Shown one piece after another: positions 63,514 through 64,000 of a stretch of 64,000 nucleotides of DNA. Position numbers and translations under genes: made by a program. The notes below the pieces were generated by a model. The model was given only the letters and a program-made list of their open reading frames with translations, was not told where the DNA came from and did no database searches. Numbering within the stretch: position 1 is the first letter of the stretch; each line of letters opens with the position of its first letter. The stretch comes from Pseudonocardia oroxyli (lineage in GTDB: Bacteria; Actinomycetota; Actinomycetes; Mycobacteriales; Pseudonocardiaceae). Location of the stretch: positions 1 to 64,000 of the forward strand of contig NZ_FNBE01000022.1 of the NCBI RefSeq assembly GCF_900102195.1. Reading direction: 5' to 3'.

Positions 63514-64000
63514 GTGTCCATTCGACGCGCCGCGTTCGGAACCGCCGCCGCCCTCGCGGCCGCCGCCGTCCTGCTCAGCGCCTGCTCGAGCAGGCCGTCC
63601 GACGGCGCAGCGCCCTCGTCCGGCGAACCGGTCACCGGCGGCAGGCTCACCTACGCCCTGACCACCGACCCGTTGTCGTTCAACCCGTCCGGCAACAACG
63701 CGGGCAACGACTCGTGGACGGTCACGCGCCAGCTGTTCGATTCGCTGCTGTACCTGGATCCGAACAGCAAGCAGCTCGAGCCGTGGCTGGCCAAGAGCTG
63801 GTCGAGCAACGCCGACGCCACCGAGTTCACCTTCGAGCTCCGAGACGACGCCACGTTCTCCGACGGGAGCAAGGTCACCGCGGACGACGTGAAGGCGACC
63901 TTCGACGACCTGGTGGCGAACAAGGCGAAGAGCCCCGGCACCGCGAGCTTCTTCACCGGCTACGCGTCCACCGAGGCCGTCGACGCGGACACCGCCGTGG
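63514..64000 (+). CDS. ABC transporter substrate-binding lipoprotein, family 5 (truncated by window edge)
   Basis: The first 162 codons of a family-5 binding lipoprotein. A signal peptide ends in lipobox VLLSAC (Cys24). It is followed by GGRLTYALTTDPLSFNPSGNNAGNDSWTVTRQLFDSLLYLDP, LEPWLAKSWS, FTFELRDDATFSDGSKVTADDVKATFDDLV. It is not a close copy of the two lipoproteins at 19752-23041: it lacks their C-(V/L)DPAL motif. The GTG start has a GAGGAG site 10 bases upstream. Partner permeases would lie beyond the window. It may start a separate transport operon or mark the right edge of the ansamycin cluster. The ligand cannot be told. Confidence 0.9.
   Translation, partial: MSIRRAAFGTAAALAAAAVLLSACSSRPSDGAAPSSGEPVTGGRLTYALTTDPLSFNPSGNNAGNDSWTVTRQLFDSLLYLDPNSKQLEPWLAKSWSSNADATEFTFELRDDATFSDGSKVTADDVKATFDDLVANKAKSPGTASFFTGYASTEAVDADTAV

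Noticed and set aside
63323..63661. 112-codon plus-strand frame in the SARP/lipoprotein intergenic region
   Set aside because: Overlaps the lipoprotein start in another frame, has no ribosome site and no leader-peptide motif.

Overview
The window is very GC-rich, with GTG starts, ATGA/GTGA stop-start overlaps and long antisense shadow frames, so it comes from an actinomycete. The 3-amino-5-hydroxybenzoate (AHBA) genes and the overall gene style suggest the Pseudonocardiaceae or a relative; this is inference, since no rRNA or marker gene is present. It holds two blocks, meeting in a gene-poor gap at about 24.53-24.74 kb.

Block 1 (1-24,532) looks like a sulfur-scavenging island. It carries eight LLM-family (luciferase-like, reduced-flavin) monooxygenase genes, one of them frameshifted; two DszC/SfnB-like acyl-CoA-dehydrogenase-fold monooxygenases; a rhodanese; the start of a cysteine-synthase gene; a TauE/SafE-type sulfite/sulfonate exporter; a complete dipeptide-type ABC importer with two binding lipoproteins; a CitE-like lyase; a nitroreductase; SelO; and an Rrf2 regulator. 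Its three transcription units (minus strand from about 2,970 to 1; plus strand 4,123-8,650; minus strand 23,994-8,673) each begin with a tiny ORF ending in an RR(H/W)(V/L)D...CR motif. These match the actinobacterial 'putative leader peptide' found upstream of sulfur-assimilation genes. The logic appears to be import, C-S oxidation with FMNH2, sulfite/sulfide handling and cysteine synthesis, with shared translational or attenuation-type control.

Block 2 (24,738 to about 63,100) is a compact ansamycin biosynthetic cluster. All seven AHBA genes are present as homologues of rifG, H, J, K, L, M and N. One operon of about 27 kb (55,808 to 28,091) runs rifK-rifL-rifM-PKS-PKS-PKS-rifF-(rif-orf19-like hydroxylase)-rifH. 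The PKS has an AHBA-loading CoA-ligase/ACP followed by only four extension modules: three KS-AT-DH-KR-ACP and one KS-AT-ACP. All four AT domains carry the YASH/GHSQGE signature of methylmalonyl-CoA selectivity. An amide synthase (rifF) should then close the ring, so the prediction is a pentaketide ansamycin with 19 backbone carbons and a nominal 13-membered lactam. One flavin hydroxylase is the only obvious tailoring enzyme. A type II thioesterase (rifR), a kanosamine-kinase-like ROK protein (rifN) and an MFS exporter (rifP) lie at the left end. rifJ-rifG, a large LuxR (LAL) regulator and a large SARP regulator with a cyclase-homology domain lie at the right.

A repeated TAGGGG motif with a 10-bp period occurs in only two places I could find, the rifK/rifJ divergent promoter and the SARP/binding-protein divergent promoter. 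It is a candidate pathway operator. The window ends inside a third family-5 binding lipoprotein gene.
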